Shown here one piece after another: positions 8,740 through 18,945 of a stretch of DNA of 64,000 nucleotides; the stretch's first letter is position 1; every line of letters begins with the position of its first letter. The notes beneath the pieces were generated by a model. That model had not been told where the DNA came from and made no database searches. It saw nothing but the letters and a program-made list of their open reading frames with translations. Both the position numbers and the translations under genes were made by a program. Origin of the DNA: Sphingopyxis yananensis (lineage in GTDB: Bacteria > Pseudomonadota > Alphaproteobacteria > Sphingomonadales > Sphingomonadaceae); the NCBI RefSeq assembly GCF_020687785.1, contig NZ_JAJEWI010000005.1, positions 434,001 through 498,000 of the forward strand, read 5' to 3'.

Positions 8740-9531
8740 ATGACCGAAAAACGCATATCCGCCTTGGTGCTGGCGGGCAGCCGCCCCGGCCCCGACCCAT
8801 TGCTGCAAAACCCGCAGTTAAACCCCAGCGGCGCATCAACCAAGGCGTTGTTGCCCATCGCGGGCGTACCGATGCTAGCGCATGTTCTGCGCGCCCTGCG
8901 GGCATCGCCGCATATCGGCAGCATCACCATTTTGGCGCAAGACACCGCTAGCTTGGCAGCAGACCCCAGCATCAGCAGCGTGACCGATGTGATATTCGCC
9001 GTGTCGGGCCAAGGTATCAGTACATCCTTGGCGGCTGCCTTGGCGGATCGGGACGAACCCGTGCTGGTCACCACGGCGGATCATGTGTTGCTGACCCCGC
9101 AAATGGTCGCGGAATTTGTCGCGGGGGCCGCGAACAGCGACGTTGCCGTGGGCATGGTGGAACGCAAAAATCTGTTGGCGGCTTATCCCGAATCGCGGCG
9201 CACATGGCTGAAATTTCGGGCGGGCTGGTGGTCGGGTGCCAATTTATTCTGGCTGCATGGCCCCAAGGTGCAACCTTTGCTGTCGTTTTGGAGCGGCATT
9301 GAGCGCGACCGGAAAAAGGGCCGCAAAATCATCGCGGCCTTTGGCCCCTTCTTGATGATCGGCGCTTTGCTGCGCCTGTTTACCGCCCAGCAAGGCATCA
9401 AACGCGCGGGCGCGCGCTTTGGTGTGCAGGCCCAATTGGTCCCCATGTCCGCGCCCGAGGCCTGTATCGACGCCGACAAGCCCGATGATATTCGCCTGAT
9501 CGAACAGATTTTGGCCCAGCGCGCGGGCTGA
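8740..9531 (+). CDS. MobA-like nucleotidyltransferase family protein
   Basis: This 263-residue NTP-transferase-fold protein has the N-terminal signature ALVLAGSRPG, then STKALLPIAGVPMLAHVLRAL, and an acidic turn VTTADHVLL for metal/NTP binding. It probably transfers a nucleotide to a sugar- or polyol-phosphate. It lacks the exact MobA loop, so molybdenum-cofactor chemistry is unlikely. The start ATG lies one base after the esterase stop. Neighbouring HAD phosphatase and flippase genes fit precursor activation for an envelope glycoconjugate or unusual phospholipid headgroup; that is inference. Confidence 0.7.
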   Translation: MTEKRISALVLAGSRPGPDPLLQNPQLNPSGASTKALLPIAGVPMLAHVLRALRASPHIGSITILAQDTASLAADPSISSVTDVIFAVSGQGISTSLAAALADRDEPVLVTTADHVLLTPQMVAEFVAGAANSDVAVGMVERKNLLAAYPESRRTWLKFRAGWWSGANLFWLHGPKVQPLLSFWSGIERDRKKGRKIIAAFGPFLMIGALLRLFTAQQGIKRAGARFGVQAQLVPMSAPEACIDADKPDDIRLIEQILAQRAG

Positions 9532-9569
9532 ACAAGGGCGCATGACCGCTGATCTGCGCTGCGCGTTGG

Positions 9570-10256
9570 TCAGGCGGTGCGGCGAAAATCTTGGAAATGC
9601 CAGCCATGCTGCTGGGCCAAATTGGCCAGCTTGTCGTGATGGCCCACCAGCACGGCTTCGTCCGCCAAAGCAAACAGACCTGCGTCGCTGGGGTGGTCGG
9701 AATAAGCACGGATATGCGCCGGACGGCCCGATTGTTGATCAAGCCATTTTTGTGCCTGCCGCGCCTTTTCGGGGCCATAGCAATTTTCGCCGTCCAATAT
9801 GGGGCTCCAATCGCCATCGGCCGTGCGCTGATGCTTTGATGCGATAACATCATCGAACGCCAAGACCCTGCCAATTTCGCGGGCGTAAAATTCGGGGGCA
9901 GCGGTTGCCATAATCAACCGATACCCCTCGGCCCGATCGCGCGCGATGGCGGCTTTGGCACCCGGTTGAACATCTGTTGCCACGCGCCATGCGGCAAATT
10001 TTTGGGCCAAGCGGGCCATGCGGGCCTGCGACATGTCGCGTCCCAAAAAAATTCGGATGGCGGCGGGTTTAAACCGGCTGCGGTCATAAAGCTTCAACCC
10101 ATAACCCAGTGCCAGCAAAAGCCATATCGGCACCAAGAACAGCCGCCACGGCTTGTCGCTCCACGCTGCCCAAAACAGAAATAGGGTAAAAGTGGGGGTG
10201 CCCAATATGGTGCGATCCAGATCGTAAAAGGCAACGGGGGCGGCGGTTGGGGTCAT
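9570..10256 (-). CDS. HAD-IB family phosphatase
   Basis: A 228-residue HAD hydrolase with motif I FYDLDRT (nucleophile Asp12, acid/base Asp14), motif II in IMATAA, the motif III Lys in CYGPEKA and motif IV YSDHPSDAGLF. One or two hydrophobic helices (about residues 24-56, rich in W/F/L) sit in the cap, suggesting membrane association. Such proteins dephosphorylate serine-phosphate-like or lipid-intermediate substrates. The frame stays open further upstream, but ATG 10256 overlaps the flippase stop as ATGA and gives the standard N-terminus. Confidence 0.78.
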   Translation of the reverse strand: MTPTAAPVAFYDLDRTILGTPTFTLFLFWAAWSDKPWRLFLVPIWLLLALGYGLKLYDRSRFKPAAIRIFLGRDMSQARMARLAQKFAAWRVATDVQPGAKAAIARDRAEGYRLIMATAAPEFYAREIGRVLAFDDVIASKHQRTADGDWSPILDGENCYGPEKARQAQKWLDQQSGRPAHIRAYSDHPSDAGLFALADEAVLVGHHDKLANLAQQHGWHFQDFRRTA

Positions 10257-11785
10257 GGAATTAATCGCAAGGTTCGACCCAATTTGCCCAGCGATGCGCG
10301 GTCTTCGATGGGCAATGCAAAACGCAAAGACGCCCAGATGCTGGCCACAGCGCTGATGACAATCAGGGGGATGGAAAGAAAGTCTGGTAACTGGCTGAAC
10401 AAAGTGGCGGCGCCGCAGCAAATCGCGCTCAGCCCCAATGTTCGCCACAAGACGGATGGAAAGCGGTGATCAAAGGGGTGCAGCCGTTCAATCCACGCCA
10501 GTTGAATCATGGGGATGGCGGCGGATATAATCAGCCCAACCGCCATCGCCAATGTAACGGCGGTCAGCGGCGGCATATAGGGTGTCGCTAAAAATCCTGC
10601 GCCAATGGCTGATAAAATGCCGATAATACTGGCGGTCAATTGATGGCGATAGGCGGCAATAACCTGTAAAACGGGGCTGGATATACCCATCATCGCCTCA
10701 ATTGCACGGGCCATAAGCAGGATGATCAGCGCGGCTTTGGCCATTTGGGCATCTGGTCCAAACAGCGACAATAAAGGCCCGCTTCCTGCCGCCAGAACCA
10801 AAGATAGGGGCAGCGCAACAGCCACGATGAAGCGGGTTGCATAGGCATAAATTTCCGTCACTTGCGCACGGTCTCGCTTCTCGGCGGAGGATGCCAAGGG
10901 GGCCATGACATAGGAAAAAGCGGTTCGGACCAATTGAACGACGCTGGATAACTTGCGCGAAATGGTGAACAGCCCCGCCGCCATCGCACCGGATGCACCG
11001 GGCAGGGCGAAATTTAAAATCAGCATCGGGGCGTCGGTAAAGATTCGGCTGATAATATTGGTCGGCAACACCGATAAGCCAGCTTGCACACTGTTGCGGC
11101 TGATGTCGCTGCCCCATGGCGCGCGAAAAATATCGGCCAAGTCATAATAGCGGGCGGTCAATCGAATGGACAGCAAGGCGGTGACGGACAGCGACAGCAA
11201 ATGGGCATAGAGCAAACCCGTAAGCCCATAGCCGGCGGCATATAAGATCGCGGCGAAAACCAGCCGCAAAATTTGTTCCCATATGATTCGCAACCGAATT
11301 TCCGCGCCAAACACCATTTGGGCGCGCATCGCAGCGGTCATAATTTCGATAAAAGCCCATAATGGCAACGCCCAGACAAATATTCGGATCGACGGGACCA
11401 AAATGCTTTGATGCTCGGCGGCCACGTTGAAAATATGGGCCAGTTGGTCCGCATAAATATAGATTGCGACCGACGCCATCAGACAGGGCGTGACCCCGCA
11501 CAAAATAGCCGTTCGCAGCGCGGCCACAGCCTCTATCCGCGAAGCGCTTTGCGGAACCGTGCGCTGCAAGGCATTGGTCATGCCCATATCGAAAATATTT
11601 TGTAATATGTTGATGGCCGCCCACAATACGGCGTAAAATCCAAACCCCGTCAGGCCAAACATGACGACATAAAGGGGTTGGGCCACAATCTCTACCACCG
11701 CCCCAGTTCGGGCCAAAAGGGTGGTTCCCAGCCCTTTGGCAACATGGCGGCTGGTGATGGGCTGAAGGGCAGGGTCGGACGACAT
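10253..11785 (-). CDS. Lipopolysaccharide/polysaccharide flippase-like membrane protein (Wzx/MVF superfamily)
   Basis: A 510-residue integral membrane protein with about 12-14 predicted helices spread through its length and few charged residues. The N-terminal segment GLGTTLLARTGAVVEIVAQPLYVVMFG resembles O-antigen and lipid-linked oligosaccharide translocases. It probably moves a polyprenyl- or lipid-linked glycan across the inner membrane. The stop overlaps the HAD phosphatase start, so the pair is co-translated. No glycosyltransferase or polymerase gene is adjacent, so the cargo is unknown. Confidence 0.72.
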   Translation of the reverse strand: MSSDPALQPITSRHVAKGLGTTLLARTGAVVEIVAQPLYVVMFGLTGFGFYAVLWAAINILQNIFDMGMTNALQRTVPQSASRIEAVAALRTAILCGVTPCLMASVAIYIYADQLAHIFNVAAEHQSILVPSIRIFVWALPLWAFIEIMTAAMRAQMVFGAEIRLRIIWEQILRLVFAAILYAAGYGLTGLLYAHLLSLSVTALLSIRLTARYYDLADIFRAPWGSDISRNSVQAGLSVLPTNIISRIFTDAPMLILNFALPGASGAMAAGLFTISRKLSSVVQLVRTAFSYVMAPLASSAEKRDRAQVTEIYAYATRFIVAVALPLSLVLAAGSGPLLSLFGPDAQMAKAALIILLMARAIEAMMGISSPVLQVIAAYRHQLTASIIGILSAIGAGFLATPYMPPLTAVTLAMAVGLIISAAIPMIQLAWIERLHPFDHRFPSVLWRTLGLSAICCGAATLFSQLPDFLSIPLIVISAVASIWASLRFALPIEDRASLGKLGRTLRLIP

Positions 11786-11972
11786 GGCTGCGCTCTAATC
11801 TATTTCGCGGGAAAGTTCGAACCGCTTTTTCAAATGGTCCGATAACGGCCTTATCGCAAATCTTTCGCAAAGAAACTGCGGGCTTGATAGGATTTTTGGC
11901 ACTGCCCCCTCTTGTTCTATGGGGTAATCGGGTCTAGTCACGCCGCGACTGCATAGATGGAGCCCGATTGTC

Positions 11973-12755
11973 ATGGCTGAATTTCGTCTGCCCAAAAATA
12001 GCCGCCCGCAAAAGACGGGTAAGGTCCACAAGGCCGAGGGTGCGACGAACGTGAAGACGTTCAAAGTATATCGCTACGATCCGGACAGCGGTGAAAACCC
12101 GCGCTTCGATACGTTCGAAATTGATCGCGATAATTGCGGCCCCATGGTGCTGGACGCTCTGATCAAGATGAAGAGCGAACAGGATTCGGGTCTGACCTTC
12201 CGCCGTTCGTGCCGCGAAGGCATTTGCGGCAGCTGTTCGATGAATATGAACGGCAAAAATGGTCTGGCCTGCACGACCCATATCGACGAGCTGAAGGGCG
12301 ATGTCACCATCACCCCGCTGCCCGCGATGGACGTGATCAAGGATTTGGTGCCTGATTTCACGCACTTCTATGCGCAATATGCGTCGATTGAACCTTGGTT
12401 GAAGACCAAGACAACGACCCCCAGCGGCAAAGAACGCCTGCAATCGCCCGCCGAACGCGAAAAGCTGGACGGCCTGTACGAATGTATTTTGTGCGCTTGC
12501 TGCTCGACCAGCTGCCCCAGCTATTGGTGGAACAGCGACAAATTCCTTGGCCCAGCCATTTTGCTGCAAGCCTATCGCTGGCTGGCTGACAGCCGCGACG
12601 AATATACCGGCGAGCGTCTGGACGAATTGGAAGATCCCTTCCGTCTGTATCGCTGCCACACCATCATGAACTGCGCCAATGCGTGCCCCAAGGGCCTCAG
12701 CCCCGCCCGCGCCATTGCCGAAATCAAGAAGATGGAAGCGGAACGTCACATCTGA
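11973..12755 (+). CDS. sdhB: Succinate dehydrogenase iron-sulfur subunit
   Basis: A 260-residue SdhB. The [2Fe-2S] ligands are Cys80, Cys85, Cys88 and Cys100 (CREGICGSC...C). The [4Fe-4S] and [3Fe-4S] ligands come from [11 protein letters not shown] (171-181) and the C-terminal [14 protein letters not shown] (Cys228, 234, 238). It passes electrons from the SdhA flavin to ubiquinone at the membrane anchor. The length and motifs are normal. sdhC, sdhD and sdhA, which usually precede it, are absent: the upstream neighbour is a flippase on the other strand. Confidence 0.96.
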   Translation: MAEFRLPKNSRPQKTGKVHKAEGATNVKTFKVYRYDPDSGENPRFDTFEIDRDNCGPMVLDALIKMKSEQDSGLTFRRSCREGICGSCSMNMNGKNGLACTTHIDELKGDVTITPLPAMDVIKDLVPDFTHFYAQYASIEPWLKTKTTTPSGKERLQSPAEREKLDGLYECILCACCSTSCPSYWWNSDKFLGPAILLQAYRWLADSRDEYTGERLDELEDPFRLYRCHTIMNCANACPKGLSPARAIAEIKKMEAERHI

Positions 12756-12888
12756 TCGATTGTCGAATCAGAAAGACAAGCTGATTTTTTGGCGGCGGGC
12801 AATGTCCCGCCTGCCCCATCATACGGTCTCGCAGGCGCTGGATTTTCCATGTGCTGGCGGGACCGTTGATCGTTTAGGGGATAATAGG

Positions 12889-13395
12889 ATGACAAGTGTT
12901 TCCAGCTACCCACAAGGAGCCGCTTTCTCGTCGGATTATTTCGATCACCAAGATTTGGGCGATGGTTGGATTGCTTGGAATTTGCGCGATGAAACGCGGT
13001 TCAACAATTTCATTCAGCCCCTGATGGTGCGCGTCGAAGAACCGACACCCGATGGCCGTCCCCGCGCCCGCGTGCGGATGCAGACCCAGCATAAGCACAG
13101 CAATTTGGGCGATAATGTTCATGGCGCGGTGATTTTGGCCTTGATGGATGTGGCGCTATTTGGGTCGATGCGCGCTTTGGGCTCTATTGATGGTGCGCAA
13201 AGTGTGACGCTGGACTTGTCCAGCCAATTTGTTGGCGCGGGCCGTGTGGGCGAACATATGGACGCCATGGTGGAAATGGTACGCGAAACCGGACGACTGA
13301 TCTTCTTGCGGGGTCTGGTCGTGCAAGGCGCTGCGGACGATCATATTGTGGCATCGTTCAATGGCACCGTCAGAAAGATTAACGAGAAGCGATAA
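12889..13395 (+). CDS. PaaI-like hotdog-fold thioesterase
   Basis: This 168-residue hotdog protein has the PaaI-family catalytic segment HKHSNLGDNVHGAVILALMDVALF, followed by VTLDLSSQFVGAGRVGEHMDA, which forms the central beta-sheet. Relatives hydrolyse aryl- or acyl-CoA thioesters in the cytosol. The frame extends upstream into sdhB, but ATG 12889 is preceded by AGGGG at about 8 bases and gives normal family length. Its stop overlaps the zapE start (TAATG). Confidence 0.8.
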   Translation: MTSVSSYPQGAAFSSDYFDHQDLGDGWIAWNLRDETRFNNFIQPLMVRVEEPTPDGRPRARVRMQTQHKHSNLGDNVHGAVILALMDVALFGSMRALGSIDGAQSVTLDLSSQFVGAGRVGEHMDAMVEMVRETGRLIFLRGLVVQGAADDHIVASFNGTVRKINEKR

Positions 13396-14513
13396 TGCGT
13401 CTGTTGGAAGAATATGATCGGTTGGTGGCGTCGGGCGAGTTAAAGCCCGATGTCGAACAGCGTGCCGCCGCCCAGCGTTTGGACCGGCTGCAATCGGAAT
13501 TGGAAACTACCAGCAGCGGTGGGTTTTTCAGCCGCCTGCTCAAGGGCAAGCCCGAAACCCCGCGCGGCGTCTATGTGTGGGGCGCGGTAGGACGCGGCAA
13601 GTCGATGGTCATGGACCTATTTTACGATTCGCTGAACATCAGCCGGAAAAAGCGCGTCCATTTCCACGCCTTCATGCTGGATGTCCACGACCGGATGCGC
13701 GAAGTGCGCAAACAGGAAAAGGGCGATCCCATTCCCCAAGTGGCGGCGGATTTGGTGGCGGACCTTGCAGTGTTGGCCTTTGACGAAATGGTGGTCAACA
13801 ACAGCGCAGACGCCATGATCTTGTCGCGCCTGTTCACGGCGTTGATCGACCAAGGCGTGTGCGTGGTCGCCACATCCAACCGCCCGCCCGGTGATTTGTA
13901 TAAAGACGGCCTGAACCGCGAGCATTTCCTGCCCTTTATCGCGCTGATCGAGCAAAGGCTGGATGTCCTCAGCCTCAACGGACCCACCGATTACCGCCGT
14001 CACCGCTTGGGGGATGGGCGGCGCTGGTTTGTGCCGTCGGATGACACCGCCACCGAGCAATTGTCGGCGGCCTTTTTCCGCCTCACCGACTTTTCGCCCG
14101 CCGACCGCGCCCATGTGCCCTCGCTGGAACTGGATGTGGGCGGTGGCCGCCTGTTGCATGTGCCTAAGGCGTTAAAGGGCGTCGGCGTCTTTTCGTTCAA
14201 ACGCCTATGTTCCGAAGCGCGCGGCGCAACCGACTATCTGGCCGTGGCGCGCCAATTTCACACCGTCATCATCGTCGGCATTCCGCGCATGGGACCAGAA
14301 AATCGCAACGAAGCGGCACGTTTTGTTACGCTTGTCGACGCGCTCTATGAATATAAGGTCAAATTGCTGGCCAGCGCAGCGGCGGAACCGGACGACCTTT
14401 ATGTCGCGGGCGACGGAGCCTTTGAATTTGAACGCACCGCCAGCCGCTTGGCCGAAATGCAATCCGACGATTATCTGGCCTTGGGCCATGGCCCATCAGA
14501 AGATCAGGGGTAA
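13395..14513 (+). CDS. zapE: Cell division protein ZapE (AFG1-like ATPase)
   Basis: A 372-residue AAA-type ATPase. Walker A is GAVGRGKS (63-70), Walker B is LAFDEM (127-132), and an arginine-finger-like segment follows in VVATSNRPPGDLYKDGLNRE. The family includes E. coli ZapE, which affects FtsZ ring stability, and mitochondrial Afg1/LACE1. Length is typical. It is translationally coupled to the thioesterase gene. In sphingomonads I would expect mdh close downstream; here a lower-GC island of about 3.3 kb intervenes. Confidence 0.92.
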   Translation: MRLLEEYDRLVASGELKPDVEQRAAAQRLDRLQSELETTSSGGFFSRLLKGKPETPRGVYVWGAVGRGKSMVMDLFYDSLNISRKKRVHFHAFMLDVHDRMREVRKQEKGDPIPQVAADLVADLAVLAFDEMVVNNSADAMILSRLFTALIDQGVCVVATSNRPPGDLYKDGLNREHFLPFIALIEQRLDVLSLNGPTDYRRHRLGDGRRWFVPSDDTATEQLSAAFFRLTDFSPADRAHVPSLELDVGGGRLLHVPKALKGVGVFSFKRLCSEARGATDYLAVARQFHTVIIVGIPRMGPENRNEAARFVTLVDALYEYKVKLLASAAAEPDDLYVAGDGAFEFERTASRLAEMQSDDYLALGHGPSEDQG

Positions 14514-14735
14514 GTCGCCGAGCAAGCGGGTGGGCCGCAGACACATTAGCCAGAGGAGGCCATTCGTTACGCGCTATGACAGCAGACGGATTGCCGACCA
14601 AGTGCTTGCTTGTTCGGTCGCTGTGGAGGGGTTGGAAACGACCATATGCAATAGATTGAATTGACCAAATTTTGATGATCAGGCGTCACTTGGACGCGTA
14701 AATGCAGACTATAGGTCGATATTTTCATAATATTA
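14514..14735. other. Left junction of the P450 island
   Basis: Non-coding spacer between convergent zapE and the AraC-type gene where base composition drops from GC-rich to AT-rich. It contains an imperfect palindrome at 14595-14620 with outer arms CGACC/GGTCG and inner CAAG/CTTG, like a TetR-type operator. No known target gene lies next to it, so it may be a leftover of a rearranged promoter. No transposase, integrase or tRNA was seen. Confidence 0.3.
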
Positions 14736-15596
14736 TCAACCAGTTGATATTTTTTGTGCTGCTCGTTGACGGAGCACATGCGGTGCGATGCCGGTTGCAC
14801 GAGAAAATGCGCGTGTGAAGCTGTTCGCATGGTCAAAACCGCAATCGGAAGCGATGGTTTTGATAGGGTGTGCCGAATGTATCAACAATTGCCAAGCGCG
14901 TTCAACCCAGAAATCTTCCACATATTTGGAAATAGATTTTCCCGAAACACTGGAAAACTGCCGCTGAAGATGGCGCGAGCTAATACCGCATATCTTCGCA
15001 AGCTCTTCTATAGTCGGTCGCGGCGACACTTCTCGCAAATATTGCTTGATCCGTCGTAGCTGCCAAGGAGCCAGCCGGCCTGTCGCCAGATTATTATGCT
15101 CCTCTGCAATGACCCGTTGGGTTTCAAGACCAATAAGCTGAAGATAGGCATTAATCGCCAAGGTAGAAGGTGGATCGAACCGGTTTAATTCGAGGTGGGC
15201 TAGCCGCAATAAATTGCGCAATATTTCGCTGCGAATATCCAAGAGAGACTGAAGAACGGGTAATGGCAGTTCGCTCAGGCCGTTGGTTATATTATTGGCT
15301 AATTTGGGCTCGAACGTTACCCGGAGAACACGACTGCGTACGCCTTCTCCTCGGCCAGATATCGTAACACCTGGGTAGCGGATAAACATCGTCCCCATGA
15401 AGCATCGTTGGCCAGGTGCAATATGGGGGAATTCTGCATTGGAATCCGTTGAGTAAGGCGGCAATGATTGCTCTAGCATCAGATGGGTGGCCACCTCTTC
15501 AAACTCAACAATGTCTGGCCAATGCCATTCGATGAGCTCCAAGGTTCCGGACCGCGTAGACACGTGCCGTATTATTTCCTCTTGATGTTGTGTCAC
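14736..15596 (-). CDS. AraC family transcriptional regulator
   Basis: A 286-residue regulator with a divergent N-terminal sensing domain and a C-terminal double helix-turn-helix domain (about 185-283). Recognisable pieces are EELAKICGISSRHLQRQF in the first HTH and IKTIASDCGFDHANSFTRAF in the second, ending GIAPHVLR. The start is GTG at 15596 with only a weak ribosome binding site. It is transcribed away from the ferredoxin-P450 operon across a 112 bp shared region, the usual layout for a local activator, so it likely controls that operon in response to the P450 substrate. Codon use is AT-richer than flanking core genes. Confidence 0.85.
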   Translation of the reverse strand: MTQHQEEIIRHVSTRSGTLELIEWHWPDIVEFEEVATHLMLEQSLPPYSTDSNAEFPHIAPGQRCFMGTMFIRYPGVTISGRGEGVRSRVLRVTFEPKLANNITNGLSELPLPVLQSLLDIRSEILRNLLRLAHLELNRFDPPSTLAINAYLQLIGLETQRVIAEEHNNLATGRLAPWQLRRIKQYLREVSPRPTIEELAKICGISSRHLQRQFSSVSGKSISKYVEDFWVERAWQLLIHSAHPIKTIASDCGFDHANSFTRAFSRATGIAPHVLRQRAAQKISTG

Positions 15597-15708
15597 CTAG
15601 AACTCAATCGCAATTTGTTCATTATGTCGCATATTGTTATCAGCGTGCGGGTGAAGACTCTATACCCAATCTGTTAGTCCCAATCCATATTTTGGGAGTG
15701 ACAACAAA

Positions 15709-15915
15709 ATGAGAGTGATTGCTAATCTGGATATTTGCCAAGGTCATGCGCGATGCGAAGATCTATGCCCAGAAGTTTTTTCAACCGATCCCATTGAAGG
15801 AAAGGTTGTCGTTCAAGTCGATGAAATCCCAGATGACCTCATCGAGAAAGTGCGATTGACGGTTCGAAATTGTCCCGAAGGGGCTCTGCGTCTTGTGAAA
15901 GGAAATGCTCAATGA
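15709..15915 (+). CDS. Small ferredoxin of the CxxHxxC...CP type (P450 electron donor)
   Basis: A 68-residue protein with Cys10-x-x-His13-x-x-Cys16 and Cys55-Pro. His replaces the second Cys of the usual CxxCxxC cluster motif. Ferredoxins of this pattern mostly carry a [3Fe-4S] cluster and donate electrons to bacterial P450s. An extra Cys20 before Pro is present, so ligation could differ. The start has GGAGTG 8-9 bases upstream. The stop overlaps the P450 start as ATGA, which strongly supports a redox pair. No ferredoxin reductase is nearby. Confidence 0.88.
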   Translation: MRVIANLDICQGHARCEDLCPEVFSTDPIEGKVVVQVDEIPDDLIEKVRLTVRNCPEGALRLVKGNAQ

Positions 15916-17129
15916 CCTTGTTGTGGCAGCCTTCACCTCCCGATCATGTGCCAAGCGATCATATTGTCGATTTCGACTTTTTCGACATCCCAGCGGGTTG
16001 CACGGACCCCACGGAAATTTGGCACAATTTGGTCAAGCAAGGGGTCCCGCCTATTTTTTACACGCCCCACAATGGTGGGCATTGGGTGTTCCTCAATTAC
16101 GCGGATGTGGTGGAAGGATATCGTAACCACGAATTATTTTCGACATATCAAACGCCGATTCCTCCGATTGAGCCATTTCCAATAATGCAGCCGCAAGGGA
16201 TTGATCCACCGGATAATAAAGTTTTTCGTCTGTTGCTTTCCCCTATGTTTACGCCTTTGGCCGTACGACGCATGACTGAGGGATTGCACGCGCGGGCTAA
16301 TCATTTGATCGACACATTCGAAGCCAAGAACCACTGCGATTTTGTTCGTGATTATGCCGAACTTTTCCCGACAGCGACATTTTTAGAGCTTTTCGGACTA
16401 GGCGCTGAACGACTGCCGGAGTTTCTTGCGCTCGCCAACACATTTTTCCGGAGTGTTGATCCAGCGGTCCGGGCTCAAAATGTGACCGATATATACGCGG
16501 TGCTTGATCAACTTTTCCGCGAAAAAAATGCGAACCCAGGAACAGACATTGCGTCGACGATTGTACAAGGGCGCGATGAGAACGGCCAGCAACATAAATG
16601 GGATGACATTTTAAATTGCGGTTTCTTACTTTTTGTTGCGGGCCTCGATACTGTGACAAATACCATGACGTATATCTGGCGATATCTTGCGACGAACCCA
16701 AGGGCTCGCCAGCATTTCATCTCAAAAATGGATGATCAACAAGCCTCGCTGATTGCATTAGAAGAATTGATGCGCATTAATGCCGTATCGAATTTATATC
16801 GACGGGTGACGAAGGACTGCGAGTTTCGTGGGATTCAGTTCAAACGAAATGATCGTGTTATTCTGCCGAACACCGTAGCCAATCGCGACAATAAAATATT
16901 TGAAAATGCGATGGAAATTGATCTGAATCGTAAAGTAAATAATCATGTAACTTTCGGGGTCGGTCCGCACCGTTGCATAGGTTCGCACCTCGCCAAGCGT
17001 GAGATTTTGGTTTCGATACAAGCGTGGTTGACGCGCATTCCAGATTTTCACTTGGATAATGGCGACGTTGGAGCAGAGGCGTTTGGAGGTGCGGTTATGG
17101 GCTTCCGGTCTTTAAAATTACGTTGGTAG
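15912..17129 (+). CDS. Cytochrome P450, CYP101 (P450cam)-like
   Basis: A 405-residue soluble P450. The N-terminal PDHVPSDHIVDFDFFD, I-helix AGLDTVTN (acid-alcohol pair Asp246/Thr247), ExxR helix EELMR (Glu285, Arg288), and heme loop FGVGPHRCIG (Cys355 thiolate) are all intact. Alignment by eye to P450cam is collinear, including RIPDF near the C-terminus. The tyrosine that hydrogen-bonds camphor in P450cam has no counterpart in the segment before DPP (residues 87-100), so camphor is not implied. Probable role: hydroxylation of a small hydrophobic compound using the co-translated ferredoxin. Composition is AT-richer than the neighbourhood. Confidence 0.92.
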   Translation: MTLLWQPSPPDHVPSDHIVDFDFFDIPAGCTDPTEIWHNLVKQGVPPIFYTPHNGGHWVFLNYADVVEGYRNHELFSTYQTPIPPIEPFPIMQPQGIDPPDNKVFRLLLSPMFTPLAVRRMTEGLHARANHLIDTFEAKNHCDFVRDYAELFPTATFLELFGLGAERLPEFLALANTFFRSVDPAVRAQNVTDIYAVLDQLFREKNANPGTDIASTIVQGRDENGQQHKWDDILNCGFLLFVAGLDTVTNTMTYIWRYLATNPRARQHFISKMDDQQASLIALEELMRINAVSNLYRRVTKDCEFRGIQFKRNDRVILPNTVANRDNKIFENAMEIDLNRKVNNHVTFGVGPHRCIGSHLAKREILVSIQAWLTRIPDFHLDNGDVGAEAFGGAVMGFRSLKLRW

Positions 17130-17147
17130 CCTAGGTTTAGGCATAAT

Positions 17148-17180
17148 AAGGTGCAGGTTACATACTTGCACCTTCTTTTC
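17148..17180 (+). terminator. Terminator of the ferredoxin-P450 operon
   Basis: Eight-base perfect arms AAGGTGCA (17148-17155) and TGCACCTT (17167-17174) with an 11-base loop, followed by CTTTTCC, begin 18 bases after the P450 stop. Confidence 0.75.
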
Positions 17181-18847
<1,667 letters not shown>

Positions 18848-18855
18848 TCTCTAAG

Positions 18856-18889
18856 TCGTCGCCCGATGTCTGTTGATGTCGGGCGACGA
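18856..18889 (+). repeat. Hairpin between mdh and sucD
   Basis: Arms TCGTCGCCCGA (18856-18866) and TCGGGCGACGA (18879-18889) are perfect complements. Two G-U pairs and two more Watson-Crick pairs extend the stem to about 15 bp around a TGTT loop. No T-run follows, so it is more likely an mRNA processing or stability element, or a weak terminator, than a standard intrinsic terminator. Confidence 0.6.
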
Positions 18890-18945
18890 ACAGCTTTCGG
18901 GTGCAACGGGGGAGCACCTAAATTCCCCAGGGAGCTTATAATTTT

